From: Doris montereyensis
Taxonomy: Eukaryota; Mollusca; Gastropoda; Nudibranchia; Dorididae
Length of the DNA: 64,000 nt
Direction of reading: 5' to 3'
Assembly: GCA_037039925.1 (NCBI GenBank)
Contig: JAXRKP010000093.1
Coordinates: 71,001-135,000, forward strand
Below the pieces are notes generated by a model. The model made no database searches. It saw only the letters and a program-made list of their open reading frames with translations, and was not told where the DNA came from. This document shows, in pieces, positions 13,208 to 24,722 of this stretch (position 1 is its first letter; every line of letters starts with the position of its first letter). Position numbers and translations under genes: made by a program.

Positions 13208-13470
13208 GATATATGCACATTTTATACAAAATTATTATTTTTAAATATTTGTATTTATTCTTATTCATTATTTATTTATCATTTATTTGTTTATTTGTTT
13301 ATTTATATATGTATGTATTTATTCATTTATCTATCTATTTATCTATTTATTTATTCATTCATTTATCTATTTACTTATTTATATATGTATGTATGATATT
13401 TGTATTCATTATTTATTTATATATTCATTCATTTATTTATTGTTTATTTTCTGTACATGGCATGAACAGG
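13208..13470. repeat. (ATTT)n/(ATTC)n microsatellite
   Basis: Tetranucleotide repeats with ATGT and ATCT interruptions. Confidence 0.93.
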
Positions 13471-14068
13471 CGCATTACAAAAAAATCCAGATAACTATTT
13501 GCAAGATGAATCTCAGACCTTAGACACACGGAGCCAACCAACTACCCTTGAATGACTGACACTCATGAAATGCTTTTGTAAGATCGAAGAGTCTCAGTAA
13601 GATAGTACCATTAGGCTGGGGTACTGTAGTGACAGTACCTCTGTCGTTACCTGCAAGAACGGTATGCTAATATTATGTATCTTTTCAATACATACGATGA
13701 GTGACATGACATTATCTCATTCATTAGATAGATACAGAAGAAATAGTCAACGTTAATTGCACTATGTCACTGCCATGAAAATGACATATGTGTAAAAATA
13801 AGAAAATGATATTAACATTGGTATGGGTATGAGGTTCCAAAAGGGGCATAACCATCCAGGAGATGATGGAAGGGAGACAACAGATACAAAACAAAGGTCT
13901 GGGGGTATCAAAAGACAATATTTAATGAGGGAGGAAACTGGCGGCATCCACTTGATACAAGGGGAGTTAAACAGGGGTTGAACGGTATCAACAGGGGACT
14001 GGCATGGGGAAGTCAACAAGGCCAAAACACTTGGATGGAAAAACAAATCCAAATGCACTGTATGTACA
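13471..14068. other. unique sequence
   Basis: Nothing recognised on either strand. Confidence 0.5.
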
Positions 14069-14190
14069 ATGTGTGTGTGTGTATGTGTGTGTGTATGTGT
14101 GTGTGTATGTATGTATGTATGTATGTATGTATGCATGTATGTATGTATGCATGTATGTATGTTTACTTGTATTTGTTTGTTTGTTTGTAC
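14069..14190. repeat. (GT)n and (ATGT)n microsatellite
   Basis: GT run, then ATGT units, then a short TTTG run. Confidence 0.95.
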
Positions 14191-15007
14191 ATAATCGTAA
14201 GTAATATATCAAGGTAAGCCTATTAAATTCCGTGAAACAGTGCACCTCTTTATTTTCACAAGGTCAAAGTTGAATATTGAGAAAATGCAGTCAGTGATTA
14301 GTGTTGGGAACTGTGTGGGCAAGTCAGATCACACATTGGACATTTGGAAGCCTTACATTAGAGCTCACATTCTTTGTTTAATTTGATCTCTTTTGAATGC
14401 AGTCTTCGACAAATTATGCTGCAAATCACTGGAAAACAAAAATAGGCTTTAAGCGTTAGTGAGTTTACTTTTCACTCTGTCTAAAACGTTAATTGCTTGT
14501 AGTTTTACATTTTGACAGAAAAGCAGTGATCATAGATAAAGATAATGTATCGGTTGATTTCTTTTATATGCTAATTGTATCTATGTAACTCTGACTTTCT
14601 CTAACTGTGAGCGGTAAAAGGTGAGGCGCCACTGCACCCACGACCACCACATTTCACAAAACGGTTTCAAATAACCTGCTTTAAGTTCTTAGCGACTGAA
14701 GTTTTGGGTCGAATCAGTTTTTTGAATTGACTGGAACAATATTGTTTGCCTGTGATCGAGGAAACCTTTTATTGTTACTAAATCTAATTCATCGATTTCC
14801 GGTCGTTACAATCAAAACCCCGGGTAACTTCCAGTTTCGAATACTGATTCGATCTTTTAATCGTACTTGATATCACCATTGTCTCTGGTCATGCTTATAT
14901 AATATCACTCTGACTTGGTTTGTCTTTGCGTTTCAAAGACTCTGTTATCAGACTACTGACAGTTACCATAGTACCATTGGTAGTAGTAGAAAATCAATGA
15001 TAAGTGT
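14191..15007. other. unique sequence
   Basis: Nothing recognised on either strand. Confidence 0.5.
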
Positions 15008-15010
15008 GGT

Positions 15011-15083
<73 letters not shown>

Positions 15084-15096
15084 GTAATAATAATGG
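15011..15096. repeat. (AAT)n microsatellite
   Basis: About 28 AAT units with few interruptions. Confidence 0.97.
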
Positions 15097-16014
15097 TGAC
15101 GATACATACTTGTATATGTATTGACCCCTAAGTGAGCGTGTGTAACCAAAGTACAAAACAATTATAAATTATAGAACGGATCGCAGATTAGTTATTACTG
15201 CTTCTACAAGGAATGACATGAAAGGTTTATCGTTCTCAGGTAATGTCTCTGATGGCACAGAGGCAAGCTAAACTAAAACAGGGGGTTCTGTCAGAGTCCA
15301 AGGGAACTCCACTTCCTGGTGCGATAGCTCTGGAGTGTTGCAGATGAAGCCAATGACGCCAATATGTCACGAAGGTAAATTAGATACAGAAATGGGGGAA
15401 ACATGGAAATGAAAGGAAAACACAACAAAGCCATTCAAGTGAGAGGGAAATTCAATAAAAAATTCAAATACGACAGGCGCCGTGTTAGGCAGTGTGGTTA
15501 CGCCTAGTGGAGTTGGGCAAGTATTCAATTCTGGAATCGATTCTTAAGATTCCATTGGGAAAAAAGTGGAATCGATTCTCAATATTCCATGATAAGAATA
15601 TATTTGGCAATCATTCGATTCGAAAAGAAATAGTGGAATCGCCCCACACTAACGCCCAGATATAGTTGTTTGCTTATGGAGGTTGGATTCTTTTAGGTCT
15701 TTTTTCCAGCCTGCTTCCCCAACAAGCCTCAACCCTCAGGCTATTCCCCGCCCTCTGCGTTCCATCTCGGTGGCGGTTAAACATTCCAGCCATCCGGTCA
15801 TGGGACGTTACGTTTGGTGTAAGAGTTTTTGAATCTGACCTTGCTGTACTTACAACTTGCCAGTGTATGTTTAGAATTTATAATAAAAGCTCAATGAACA
15901 CACACCACCCCCCAACACACACACACATGTGCCAGGTTCCCGTTTCCGCTGCACTTATCACACCCCCCATCCCATAATCTGCTAGTTTGTTTTTATCTTC
16001 CGACGGAATTAGAC
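15097..16014. other. mostly unique sequence
   Basis: No exon was recognised. At 15500-15620 there are three spaced copies of GTGGAATCG/GGAATCGATTC-like words. A 103-codon frame at 15666-15977 has no recognisable domain and is left out. Confidence 0.45.
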
Positions 16015-16027
16015 TAATAAGTATTGC

Positions 16028-16728
16028 ATGTGGTACTCCAACACGATATCAAAACAGGGACTCACATTTGCCCTGTCAGGAAGATAATTTGTGTCACGTG
16101 GTACTCCAACAAGACATCAAAACAGGGACTCACATTTGTCCTGTCAGGAAGATAATTTGTGTCACGTGGTACTCCAACAAGACATCAAAACAGGGACTCA
16201 CATTTGCCCTGTCAGGAAGATGTTCTGTGTCACGTGGTACTCCAACAAGACATCAAAACAGGGACGCAGATTTGCCCTGTCGGGAAGATGGTCTGTGTCA
16301 CGTGGTACTCCAACACGATATCAAAACAGGGACTCAGATTTGCCCTGTCAGTGTCAGGGAGATGGTCTGTGTCACGTGGTACTCCAACACGATATCAAAA
16401 CAGGACTCAGATTTGCCCTGTCAGTGTCAGGGAGATGGTTTGTGTCACGTGGTACTCCAACACGATATCAAAACAGGGACTCAGATTTGCCCTGTCAGGG
16501 AGATGGTTTGTGTCACGTGGGTACTCCAACAAGACATCAAAACAGGGACTCAGATTTGCCCTGTCATGGAGATGGTTTGTGTCACGTGGTACTCCAACAA
16601 GACATCAAAACAGGGACTCAGATTTGCCCTATCAGGAGATGGTTTGTGTCACGTGGTACTCCAACAAGACATCAAAACAGGGACTCAGATTTGCCCTGTC
16701 GGGAAGATGATTTGTGTCACGTGGTACG
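16028..16728. repeat. minisatellite, unit about 68 bp, 10-11 copies
   Basis: The core is GTCACGTGGTACTCCAACAA followed by GACATCAAAACAGGGACTCA and TTTGCCCTGTC. It is stop-free in all three forward frames. Each unit contains CACGTG, an E-box sequence. Confidence 0.97.
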
Positions 16729-16798
16729 GCGATTTTACTGAGGGTATGTCAATCTGACTTGGGATTATATACATATATTGGTGTCACTGACAGTGGGT

Positions 16799-16920
<122 letters not shown>

Positions 16921-17127
16921 TCACTGTCAGTGGCTGGGTGGGCATCTTTGTCACTCTTACCATCTCATTTCGGTCCTCCCCCGCCACATATAGAATCTAC
17001 TCTCTCACCACATCACACTAGACAAGGCGCATGAACACGTATAAAAACACATTGATTGCTTCAAGGAGATAAGAGCTTGATTAAACCAACCAGTTGAGTG
17101 TACACTGACGTCATCAAAGCTCGTGTG

Positions 17128-17150
17128 TACGCGCGCACGCAGGCGCGCGT

Positions 17151-17191
<41 letters not shown>

Positions 17192-17200
17192 TGTGTATAT
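17128..17200. repeat. (GT)n microsatellite
   Basis: GT run with CGCGCACGCAGGCGCGC at its left side. Confidence 0.93.
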
Positions 17201-17321
17201 ACGTGTGGAGTTGCGGTAAACGAGCCATTAGTATTTGCTGACCAGTGGAGCTCTGTGGAAGCATTTTTTTTCCGTAGCTTTTTTTCTGTGTCGAGGTTCG
17301 ATTAAACCACGAAGCTCAAAA

Positions 17322-17415
17322 TTTAGATTGACGGACCACATCCAGGGCGTCGAAGACGGGATTTGCCAAGTCTCGTTCGAGACGGAGGAAGTCCACGTTT
17401 GGCTTGGAAGGTAAA
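17322..17415 (-). CDS. possible WRN C-terminal exon
   Basis: After a weak acceptor CTTCCAAG the frame reads P-N-V-D-F-L-R-L-E-R-D-L-A-N-P-V-F-D, then A-L-D-V-V-R-Q-S-K-F and a stop. It resembles D-L-E-R-A-G-L-T-P-E-V...A-D-V-I-R in the WRN C-terminal region. A donor was not identified with confidence, so the stop may lie in intron. The GAA tract lies immediately upstream in the gene sense. Confidence 0.4.
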
Positions 17416-17569
17416 TTGTGGGGTGAAAAGTTTAAACATGGAACTGGTTTAACAGTCAGTAATGATTGAGAGACTAAGAAAATGAAAGAGGAGCGAATAC
17501 GAGAGAAAATGAATGGACTGTTAAGCCAGAAGAGTATGGATGTCAAGCGAAAGAAGGTCAGGAAGAAAA

Positions 17570-17771
17570 AGAAGGAACAGGAGGAGGAAGAGAGGGCGAA
17601 TATAAGGAGGGGGGGGGGGGTAGGCGAAAGAAAAATGAGTCAGAAGACGGAGAAGAAGACGAAGAAGAAGACGAAGAAGAAGAAGAAGAAGAAGAAGAAG
17701 AAGAAGAAGAAGAAGAAGAAGAAGAAGAAGAAGAAAAGAAGAAGAAGAAGAAGAAGAAGAGAGAAGAAGAA

Positions 17772-17827
<56 letters not shown>

Positions 17828-18816
17828 AGAAGAGAAGAAGAAGGAGAAGAAGAAGAAGAAGAAGAAGAAGAAGAAGAAGAAGAAGGAAGAAGAAGAAGAA
17901 GAAGAAGAAGAAGAAGGAAGAAGAAGAAGAAGAAGAAGAAGAAGAAGAAGAAAGAAGAAGAAGAAGAAGAAGAAGAAGAAGAAGAAGAAGAAGAAGAAGA
18001 AGAAGAAGAAGAAAAGAAGAAGAAGAAGAAAGAAGAAGAAGAAGAAGAAGAAGAAGAGAAGAAGAAGAGAAGAAGAAGAAGGAAGAAGAAGAAGAAGAAG
18101 AAGAAGAAGAAGAAGAAGAAGAAGAAGAAAGAAGAAGAAGAGAGAAGAGAAGAAGAAGAAGAAGAAAAGAAGAAGAAGAAGAAGAAGAAGAAGAAGAAGA
18201 AGAAGAAGAAGAAGAAGAAGAAGAAGAAGAAGAAGAAGAAGAGAAGAAGAAGAAGAAGAAGAAGAAGAAGAAGAGAAGAAGAAGAAGAAGAAGAAGAAGA
18301 AGAAGAAGAAGAAGAAGAAGAAGAAGAAGAAGAAGAAGAAGAAGAAAGAAGAAGAAGAAGAAGAGAAGAAGAGAGAAGAAGAGAAGAAGAAGAAGAAGAA
18401 GAAGAAGAAGAAGAAGAAAGAAGAAGAAGAAGAAGAAGAAGAAGAAGAAGAAGAAGAAGAAGAAGAAGAAGAAGAAGAGAAGAAGAAGAAGAAGAGAAGA
18501 AGAGAAGAAGAGAAGAAGAAGAAAAGAAGAAGAAGAAGAAGAAGAAAGAAGAAGAAGAAGAAGAAGAAGAAAGAAGAAGAAGAAGAAGAAAGAAGAAGAA
18601 GAAGAAGAAGAAGAAGAAGAAAAGAGAAGAAGAAGAAGGAAGAAGAAGAAGAAGAAGAGGAGGAGGAGGACAAGGAGGAGGAGGAGGAGGAGAAGAAGAA
18701 GAAGAAGAAGAAAGAAGAAGAAGAAGAAAAAGAATAAGGAGAAGAAGAAGAAGAAGAGAAGAAGTAGAAGAAAGAAGAAGAAAAAGAAGAAGAAAGAAGA
18801 AGAAGAAAAAGAAGAA

Positions 18817-18849
<33 letters not shown>

Positions 18850-18863
18850 AAGAAGAAGAAGAA

Positions 18864-18894
<31 letters not shown>

Positions 18895-20400
18895 AAGAAG
18901 AAGAAGAAGAAGAAGAAGAAGAAGAAGAAGAAGAAGAAGAAGAAGAAGAAGAAGAAGAAGAAGAAGAAGAAGAAGAAGAAGAAGAAAGAAAGAAGAAGAA
19001 GAAAAAGAAAGAAAGAGAAAAAGAAGAGAAGAAGAAGAAGAAGAAGAAGAAGAAGAAGAAGAAAAGAAGAGAAGAAGAAGAAGAAGAGAAGAAGAAGAAG
19101 AAGAAGAAGAAGAAAGAAGAAGAAGAAGAAGAAGAAGAAAGAAGAAGTAAAAGAAGAAAGAAGAAGTAGAAGAAGAAAGAAGAGAAGAAGAAGAAGAAAG
19201 AAGAAGTAGAAGAAGAAAGAAGAAGTAGAAGAAGAAAGAAGAAGTAGAAGAAGAAAGAAGAAGTAGAAGAAGAAAGAAGAAGTAGAAGAAGAAAGAAGAA
19301 GTAGAAGAAGAAAGAAGAAGTAGAAGAAGAAAGAAGAAGTAGAAGAAGAAAGAAGAGGTAGAAGAAGAAAGAAGAAGTAGAAGAAGAAAGAAGAAGTAGA
19401 AGAAGAAAGAAGAAGTAGAAGAAGAAAGAAGAGGTAGAAGAAGAAAGAAGAAGTAGAAGAAGAAAGAAGAAGTAGAAGAAGAAAGAAGAAGTAGAAGAAG
19501 AAGAAAAGAAGAGAAGAAGAAGAAGAAAGAAGAAGGTAGAAGAAGAAAGAAGAAGTAGAAGAAGAAAGAAGAAGTAGAAGAAGAAAAGAAGAAGTAGAAG
19601 AAGAAAGAAGAAGTAGAAGAAGAAAGAAGAAGAAGGAGAAAAAAGAAGAAGTAGAAGAAGAAAGAAAGAAGTAGAAGAAGAAAGAAGAAGTAGAAGAAGA
19701 AGTAGAAGAAGAAAGAAGAAGTAGAAGAAGAAAGAAGTAGAAGAAGAAAGAAGAGTAGAAGAAGATGAAATAAGAAGTAGAAGAAGAAGAAGTAGAAGAA
19801 GAAAGAAGTAGAAGAAGAAAGAAGTAGAAGAAGAAAAGAAGTAGAAGAAGAAGAAGAAGAAGAAAGAAGAAGTAGAAGAAGAAAGAAGAAGAAGAAAGAA
19901 GTAGAAAGAAGAAGTAGAAGAAGAAAGAAGTAGAAGAAGAAGAAAGAAGTAGAAGAAGAAAGAAAGAAGAAGAAGAAGAGAAGAAGAAGAAAGAAGTAGA
20001 AGAAGAAAGAAATAGAAGAAGAAAGAAGTAGAAGAAGAAAGAAGTAGAAGAACAAAGAAGAAGAAGTAGAAAGAAGTTGAAGAAGAAAGAAAGAAGTAGA
20101 AGAAGAAAGAAGAAGTAGAAGAAGAAAAAGAAAAAGAAAAATGAAAGAAGAAGAAGAAAGAAGAAAAAGAAGAAGAAAGTGAAGAAGAAAGGGAAGTAGA
20201 AGAAGAAAGAACCAGTGAGAGTAGAAAGAAGAATAAAGAAGAAGGACTGAAGAGCTGAAGAGAGTGCCATTAGGGAAGAAAGAAGGGAAGAAGTAGAAGA
20301 AGAAGCATCATCTGTTGAAGAAGAAACAAGAAGTGTAGAAAAGAAGAAGAAAAAAGAAATAAAGAAGATAAAGAAAGTGAAAAAGAAGAAAGTGTCACCC
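17570..20400. repeat. homopurine GAA tract, about 2.8 kb
   Basis: Almost pure purine on the plus strand. From 17.6 to 19.1 kb it is (GAA)n with phase slips. From 19.1 to 20.1 kb it is a higher-order unit of about 19 bp, GAAGTAGAAGAAGAAAGAA. It degrades into unique sequence by 20.4 kb. If the 17.3-kb exon is real the tract is intronic and its sense transcript is UUC-rich. The Lys/Arg/Glu and Leu/Phe/Ser frames are artefacts. Confidence 0.97.
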
Positions 20401-20519
20401 ACAGGGACTTCCTTTTACCAGTGAGAGTTTCTTCAGCATAAAGAATATGTAGGACTGTCTCTGAGAGCTGGAAGTGCCATTAGGGCCTCTTTAAGGGCCT
20501 TTCACACGCATCATCTGTC

Positions 20520-21128
20520 TGTATATTATCGAAAAACTAGTGACATCTATATTATCAAAACATAGTGTATATTATCAAAACATAGTGTATATTATCAAAA
20601 CATAGTGTACTATATTATCAAAACATCTGTCTATAAAACTTCATATCAAAACATAGTGTATATTATCAAAACATAATGTATAAAACATATAGTGTATATT
20701 ATCAAAACATAATGTATATTATCAAAACATAGTGTATATTATCAAAACATAGTGTATATCATCAAAACATAATGTATGAAACTTCATATCAAAACATAGT
20801 GTATATCATCAAAACATAATGCATGAAACTTCATATCAAAACATAGTGTATATTATCAAAACATAATGCATGAAACTTCATATCAAAACATAGTGTATAT
20901 TATCAAAACATAATGCATGAAACTTCATATCAAAACAGTGTATATCATCAAAACATAATGCATGAAACTTCATATCAAAACATAGTGTATATCATCAAAA
21001 CATAATGCATGAAACTTCATATCAAAAATAGTGTATATCATCAAAACATAATGCATGAAACTTCATATCAAAAATAGTGTATATCATCAAAACATAATGC
21101 ATGAAACTTCATATCAAAACATAGTGTG
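20520..21128. repeat. minisatellite, units of about 20 and 46 bp
   Basis: The core ATCAAAACATAGTGTATATT repeats. From 20.64 kb it alternates with ATAATGCATGAAACTTCAT to form a longer composite unit. Confidence 0.95.
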
Positions 21129-21354
21129 TGTCTCTTTCGAGTAGTTAGAAATCAATTCCAAAACTCTTCTGAATGACTTTGTAAAGTTGTACAAATATAA
21201 CTTTCATAAAATGCATAATTTTATTGTTTTTCAACACCAAGTAATCCTTTATTCATATAGTTCTGTATACTCTAAAATAAAAAAAACAAGACACAGTAGG
21301 TGTTTAATACAGTCTTTAGACATCTTCTGCATTACTCCCCATAAAGAGAAGTTA

Positions 21355-21655
21355 GTAAAGTAAAGTTCCTTCAAGACAGTTATGGCCTATAGAGCCAGAG
21401 CTTATCCCAGTTTCTGTAGTGTGAAGTGGAACAGGTGATAATAATCACATCCAAGACAGGACGCTTGTCTGGTGCAAGTTTTTACTCCCAAGCTAGTGAT
21501 TATATCCCTTTGTGACTGTGTCGAGTGGGATAATTGCGTGTTAAGTGTCTTTCCCAAGGAACATAACATCGGGTCTAACTTTGCTAAGATTCAAACCTGG
21601 GACCTCAAGATCACGAGTCCACCAGTCTAACCACTCAGCCACCGATACCACTTAC
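21355..21655 (-). mobile_element. tRNA-headed SINE, family B
   Basis: The minus-strand head reads GGTGGCTGAGTGGTTAGACT, then box-B-like GGTTTGAATCT. The body contains CTTTGGGAAAGACACTTA-like and GGACGC..CTTGTC segments, and the tail is GAAGGAACTTTACTTTAC. Copies are at 25.57, 27.84, 28.11, 30.31, 40.11, 40.29, 41.24 and part of 42.1 kb. The tRNA-Ser/Leu-like head is not an intact tRNA. Confidence 0.85.
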
Positions 21656-21713
21656 AGAGAAGTTAATGAGAGCAATATTGATTTGAAGAACGAGTTACCT
21701 CAAAACATTTACA

Positions 21714-21798
21714 CTTTTTGATTGCAGCTTTCCCTCATCTCGTTGAAAGAAATACCAGAGACATCAGGCCAAAACATGACTGGCCGGTTCATATCTCC
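21714..21798 (-). CDS. possible WRN C-terminal exon (helix-turn-helix-like segment)
   Basis: Between TTACAG and a weak GTGTAA, one frame reads M-F-W-P-D-V-S-G-I-S-F-N-E-M-R-E-S. It loosely resembles the S-L-F-x-E-x-x-x-L-x-x-I-A-E-S-R segment that follows HRDC in human WRN. The phase does not agree with exon 21 after its frameshift is allowed for, and the donor is weak, so this is only a candidate. Confidence 0.25.
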
Positions 21799-22171
21799 TG
21801 TAACGTAACAGCAAATCACGACTTTTACGATTAAGCTTGGCTTGGCATCCGAAGGATCTGCAGGGCACCCAAAGTTTTAACGGGGACTCACGATCAATCG
21901 TCGAGGTCATTAATCTACTAGTTGCCACTGCCCACCACTACGGCTAGCTGAGGCCCGGAGTAAGGGTGAAGGTCGCCACACCAAATCTTCTCTTGGCACT
22001 CAAAACATCCTTTGACCAAGTAAGACAGACGGGGTGACGCTATTATTACAGACACAAAAGATGCAAGTTGTAATGATATCATAGTTTTTCCTTTTGAAAT
22101 TTAACCTTCATTGTACTATGGCTATCACGAGTGACAAGGGAATTATCTTTCCCAGTGTTCACTATACTCAC
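21799..22171. other. unique intronic sequence
   Basis: Nothing recognised apart from the donor of exon 21. Confidence 0.5.
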
Positions 22172-22323
22172 CAAGGCATTAGCATTTTTAGGAAATTCGT
22201 CCATAGTTAGCTCTCTTTTCTTTACAAAACTTGATCATGCAGAGCAGAAAGCTGTGACCAAACTTCTCCACTTTCAGTGCAGAAAAATCTTCCAAGCGGA
22301 CAAGTTGTTCCATTGAGCTGGGC
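22172..22323 (-). CDS. WRN: WRN exon 21: second half of HRDC domain, with probable frameshift
   Basis: The exon runs from CACACAAG to TTG|GTGAGT, 152 nt. The acceptor was chosen because its G completes an Arg codon giving A-K-Y-R-P-S-S-M-E-Q-L-V-R-L-E-D, which matches A-K-M-R-P-T-T-V-E-N-V-K-R in human WRN. It continues G-H-S-F-L-L-C-M-I-K-F-C-K-E-K-R, then meets TAA in that frame. The +1 frame stays open to the donor (D-E-F-P-K-N-A-N-A-L). A one-base insertion near 22192-22212 is likely. A minisatellite made from copies of this exon's own acceptor abuts it upstream. Confidence 0.82.
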
Positions 22324-22678
22324 CTTGTGTGAAAGAGACGGAGACAAAGCTGAAAAAGTTACTGGGCCTTGTGTGAAAGAGACGGAGACAAAGCTGAAAA
22401 GTTACTGAAAGAGACGGAGCCTTGTGTGAAAGAGACGGAGACAAAGCTGAAAAAGTTACTGGGCCTTGTTTGAAAGATACGGAGACAAAGCTGAAAAAGT
22501 TACTGGGCCTTGTTTGAAAGATACGGAGACAAAGCTGAAAAAGTTACTGGGCCTTGTGTGAAAGAGACGGAGACAAAGCTGAAAAAGTTACTGGGCCTTG
22601 TTTGAAAGATGAAAGCTGAAAAGCTGACGGAGACAAAGCTGAAAAAGTTACTGGACCTTGTTTGAAAGATACTTTTGT
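22319..22678. repeat. minisatellite of the exon 21 acceptor, unit 44 bp, about 8 copies
   Basis: The plus-strand unit begins GGGCCTTGTGTGAAAGAGAC and ends GCTGAAAAAGTTACT. In the gene sense each unit carries a pyrimidine tract and the AG|GCCCAG used by exon 21. One unit is internally shortened and one is scrambled near 22.61 kb. Confidence 0.95.
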
Positions 22679-22794
22679 TTTAAGGATAGTTCTTTTGATG
22701 ACATATAACTAAACTTGGTTATAAAATTTAATTCCACGTACAAATGAAGAAAAAAATCGTTAAAAACTAAAGCAACACATTTTTAGTTTTCCTT

Positions 22795-23125
22795 TGATCA
22801 GGTGGGGAGGAGGAGCTCAGGTGATCCACAGGTAGGGTTTCCACCTCTCAACCAAAAGGTCATGGATTCATACTCAGACAGGTAGAAAAAAGTTTCTAGG
22901 GTGAAACTCAACCCCTGGTCCAGGCAGATAGATCGAAAACTAGTTCGTCAGAGACGGACGATAAAAAGGTCCCACTCTGTGCACGTTAATGATCCCTTGG
23001 CTGTTTAGAGGGCAGTCCAGGCAAAAAATTTAAAATCCTACCAAAACCTCTGAGATCATCTTAGTTTTATATATAAATAAAGTTGTGGATGTAGGTAAAT
23101 TCAAATCAAAAGTTACTATCTAGAT
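22795..23125 (+). mobile_element. SINE family A, diverged copy
   Basis: The tRNA-like head is degraded (CACCTCTCAACCAAAAGGTC). The body has GTGCACGTTAATGATCCCTT and GGCTGTTTAGAGGGCAGTCC, and it ends GTTGTGGATGTAGGTAAAT. Confidence 0.75.
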
Positions 23126-23154
23126 TGTGTATTTGATGTATTGTTGCACACAAG

Positions 23155-23290
23155 ACCTTTTTATCATCTGTCTCCCATGGATCGATCCACCTACCTGGCA
23201 CAGGTGCAGTTTTTATTTGAAAAACATTGAGAAAATGTGTTCAACCACCAGGGCTTGAACCCACGACCTTTGGTTGAGCCCCCCCTCCCC
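23155..23290 (-). mobile_element. SINE family A, 5' part
   Basis: It matches the head side of family A in reverse (GGGCTTGAACCCACGACCTT) and ends at a poly-C run at 23281-23298. Confidence 0.65.
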
Positions 23291-23347
23291 CCCCCCCAAC
23301 CCAGCCCTAAAAATAAACCCCAGTAAAACTAAAATTTCGGTACCAAC

Positions 23348-23578
23348 CTGTACTTGGCCATATCCAGCAAGATTTTATTACTCGCTATACTGTGAGGTGT
23401 GTAGCTTGTCTCTTCAGCCACCGTCCTGCGCACTTTAAGCAAGTTCGCATAAAGCTCTACCTCCAATGCCTTTGTCTTTGGATCAACCTCCTCTTTAGGC
23501 TGCGTCGCCGGCACTTCTTCCACTGAAGGAGCCGCAAATGTAAATGACGGCATTGACAAAGCCGAGATGACCTTCGGT
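23348..23578 (-). CDS. WRN: WRN exon 20: linker and first half of HRDC domain
   Basis: A 231-nt exon from TTTTTTCAG to AG|GTTGGT. It starts with a Pro/Val/Glu linker and continues into E-L-Y-A-N-L-L-K-V-R-R-T-V-A-E-E, then S-I-A-S-N-K-I-L-L-D-M-A-K-Y. This is the first part of the HRDC domain (human WRN L-Y-G-K-L-V-E-A-R and A-T-N-K-I-L-V-D-M-A-K). HRDC domains contribute to DNA and protein binding. Confidence 0.93.
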
Positions 23579-23594
23579 CTGAAAAAAGGAATCA

Positions 23595-24722
23595 AATTTG
23601 ACACGTTTCACCTTTCAACACGCTTCCCTTTTCAACACGCTTCACTTTTTGACATATTTGCTCACTCTTCACCACACTTTATTTTTTTGACATATTTGCT
23701 CACTTTTCAACACCTTTCACTTTTTGAGACCCTTCACTTTATGACACACTTGCTCACTTTTTGACATATTTGCTCACTTTTCAACACCTTTCACTTTTTG
23801 AGACCCTTCACTTTATGACACACTTGCTCACATTTTTGACACGCTTCCCCTTTTGACACCCTCCCTTTTTGACATACCCTCACTTTTGGACATCCTCCAC
23901 TTTTCAACACCCTTCACTGTTTGACATGCTTCATTTTGTGACACCCTTCCCTTTTTGACATCCTCCATTTTTCATTACCCTCTACTTTTTGACACCCTTC
24001 ACTTTATGACACCCTTTACTTTTTGGCACCCTTCACTTTTGTGACACTCTTCCTTTTTAACACCCTTCACTTTTGGACACCCTTCACTTTTTGACACCCT
24101 TCACTTTTTGACACCCTTCACTTTTTGACACCCTTCACTTTTGGATAAACCTTCACTTTTGGACACCTTTCACTTTTTGACACCCTAGCTCACAATTTTT
24201 TAAACTCTTCCCTTTTTGACAATCTTCAATTTTTAACACTTCCTTCACTTTGTGACACCTTTCCCTTTTGATATTTTTCACTTTCTGACACCCTTCACTT
24301 TTTAACACGCTTCAATTTTTGACACTTCATTTTTTGATACCCTTCACTTTTTGACATGCTTCACTTTCTGACACCCTTCACTTTTTAACATGCTTCAATT
24401 TTTGACACTTCATTTTTTGATACCCTTCCTTTTTGACATCCTTTTTGACATTTTTTTTTACACACCTGCTCACCTTTTGATGATACACCTGTTTATTTTT
24501 TTAGACACTGGCTCACTTTTAGACATACCTGTCCACTATTAGAGACACCTGTTTACTTTAAGACACAATTTTTCACTCACTTTTTAACACGTTTCACTTT
24601 TTGTCGCCCGGCATTTTTTTAACACTTCTGTTCATTTTTTTATATATGCTTCACTTTTTGACACACCTGCTCACTTTCAGACATACCTGGTCACTTTTTG
24701 ACATGCTTCACTTTTTGAGATT
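23595..24722. repeat. degenerate minisatellite, unit about 18 bp, about 60 copies
   Basis: The core is CCTTCACTTTTTGACAC with many point changes. It starts next to the acceptor of exon 20 and fills the intron between exons 20 and 19. Confidence 0.95.

Noticed and set aside
15240..15360. Minus-strand G-V-P-L-D-S-D-R-T-like segment
   Set aside because: It may be part of a dispersed element, but I have no second copy in the window and no domain to support it.
15987..16757. Frame of 256 codons with repeated T-S-K-Q-G-L-R-F-A-L-S
   Set aside because: It comes from the 68-bp minisatellite. All three forward frames are open, which is not expected of a real gene.
17482..20402. Lys/Arg/Glu frame of 575 codons and Leu/Phe/Ser frames up to 920 codons
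   Set aside because: They are generated by the GAA tract with phase slips. The protein composition is that of a triplet repeat.
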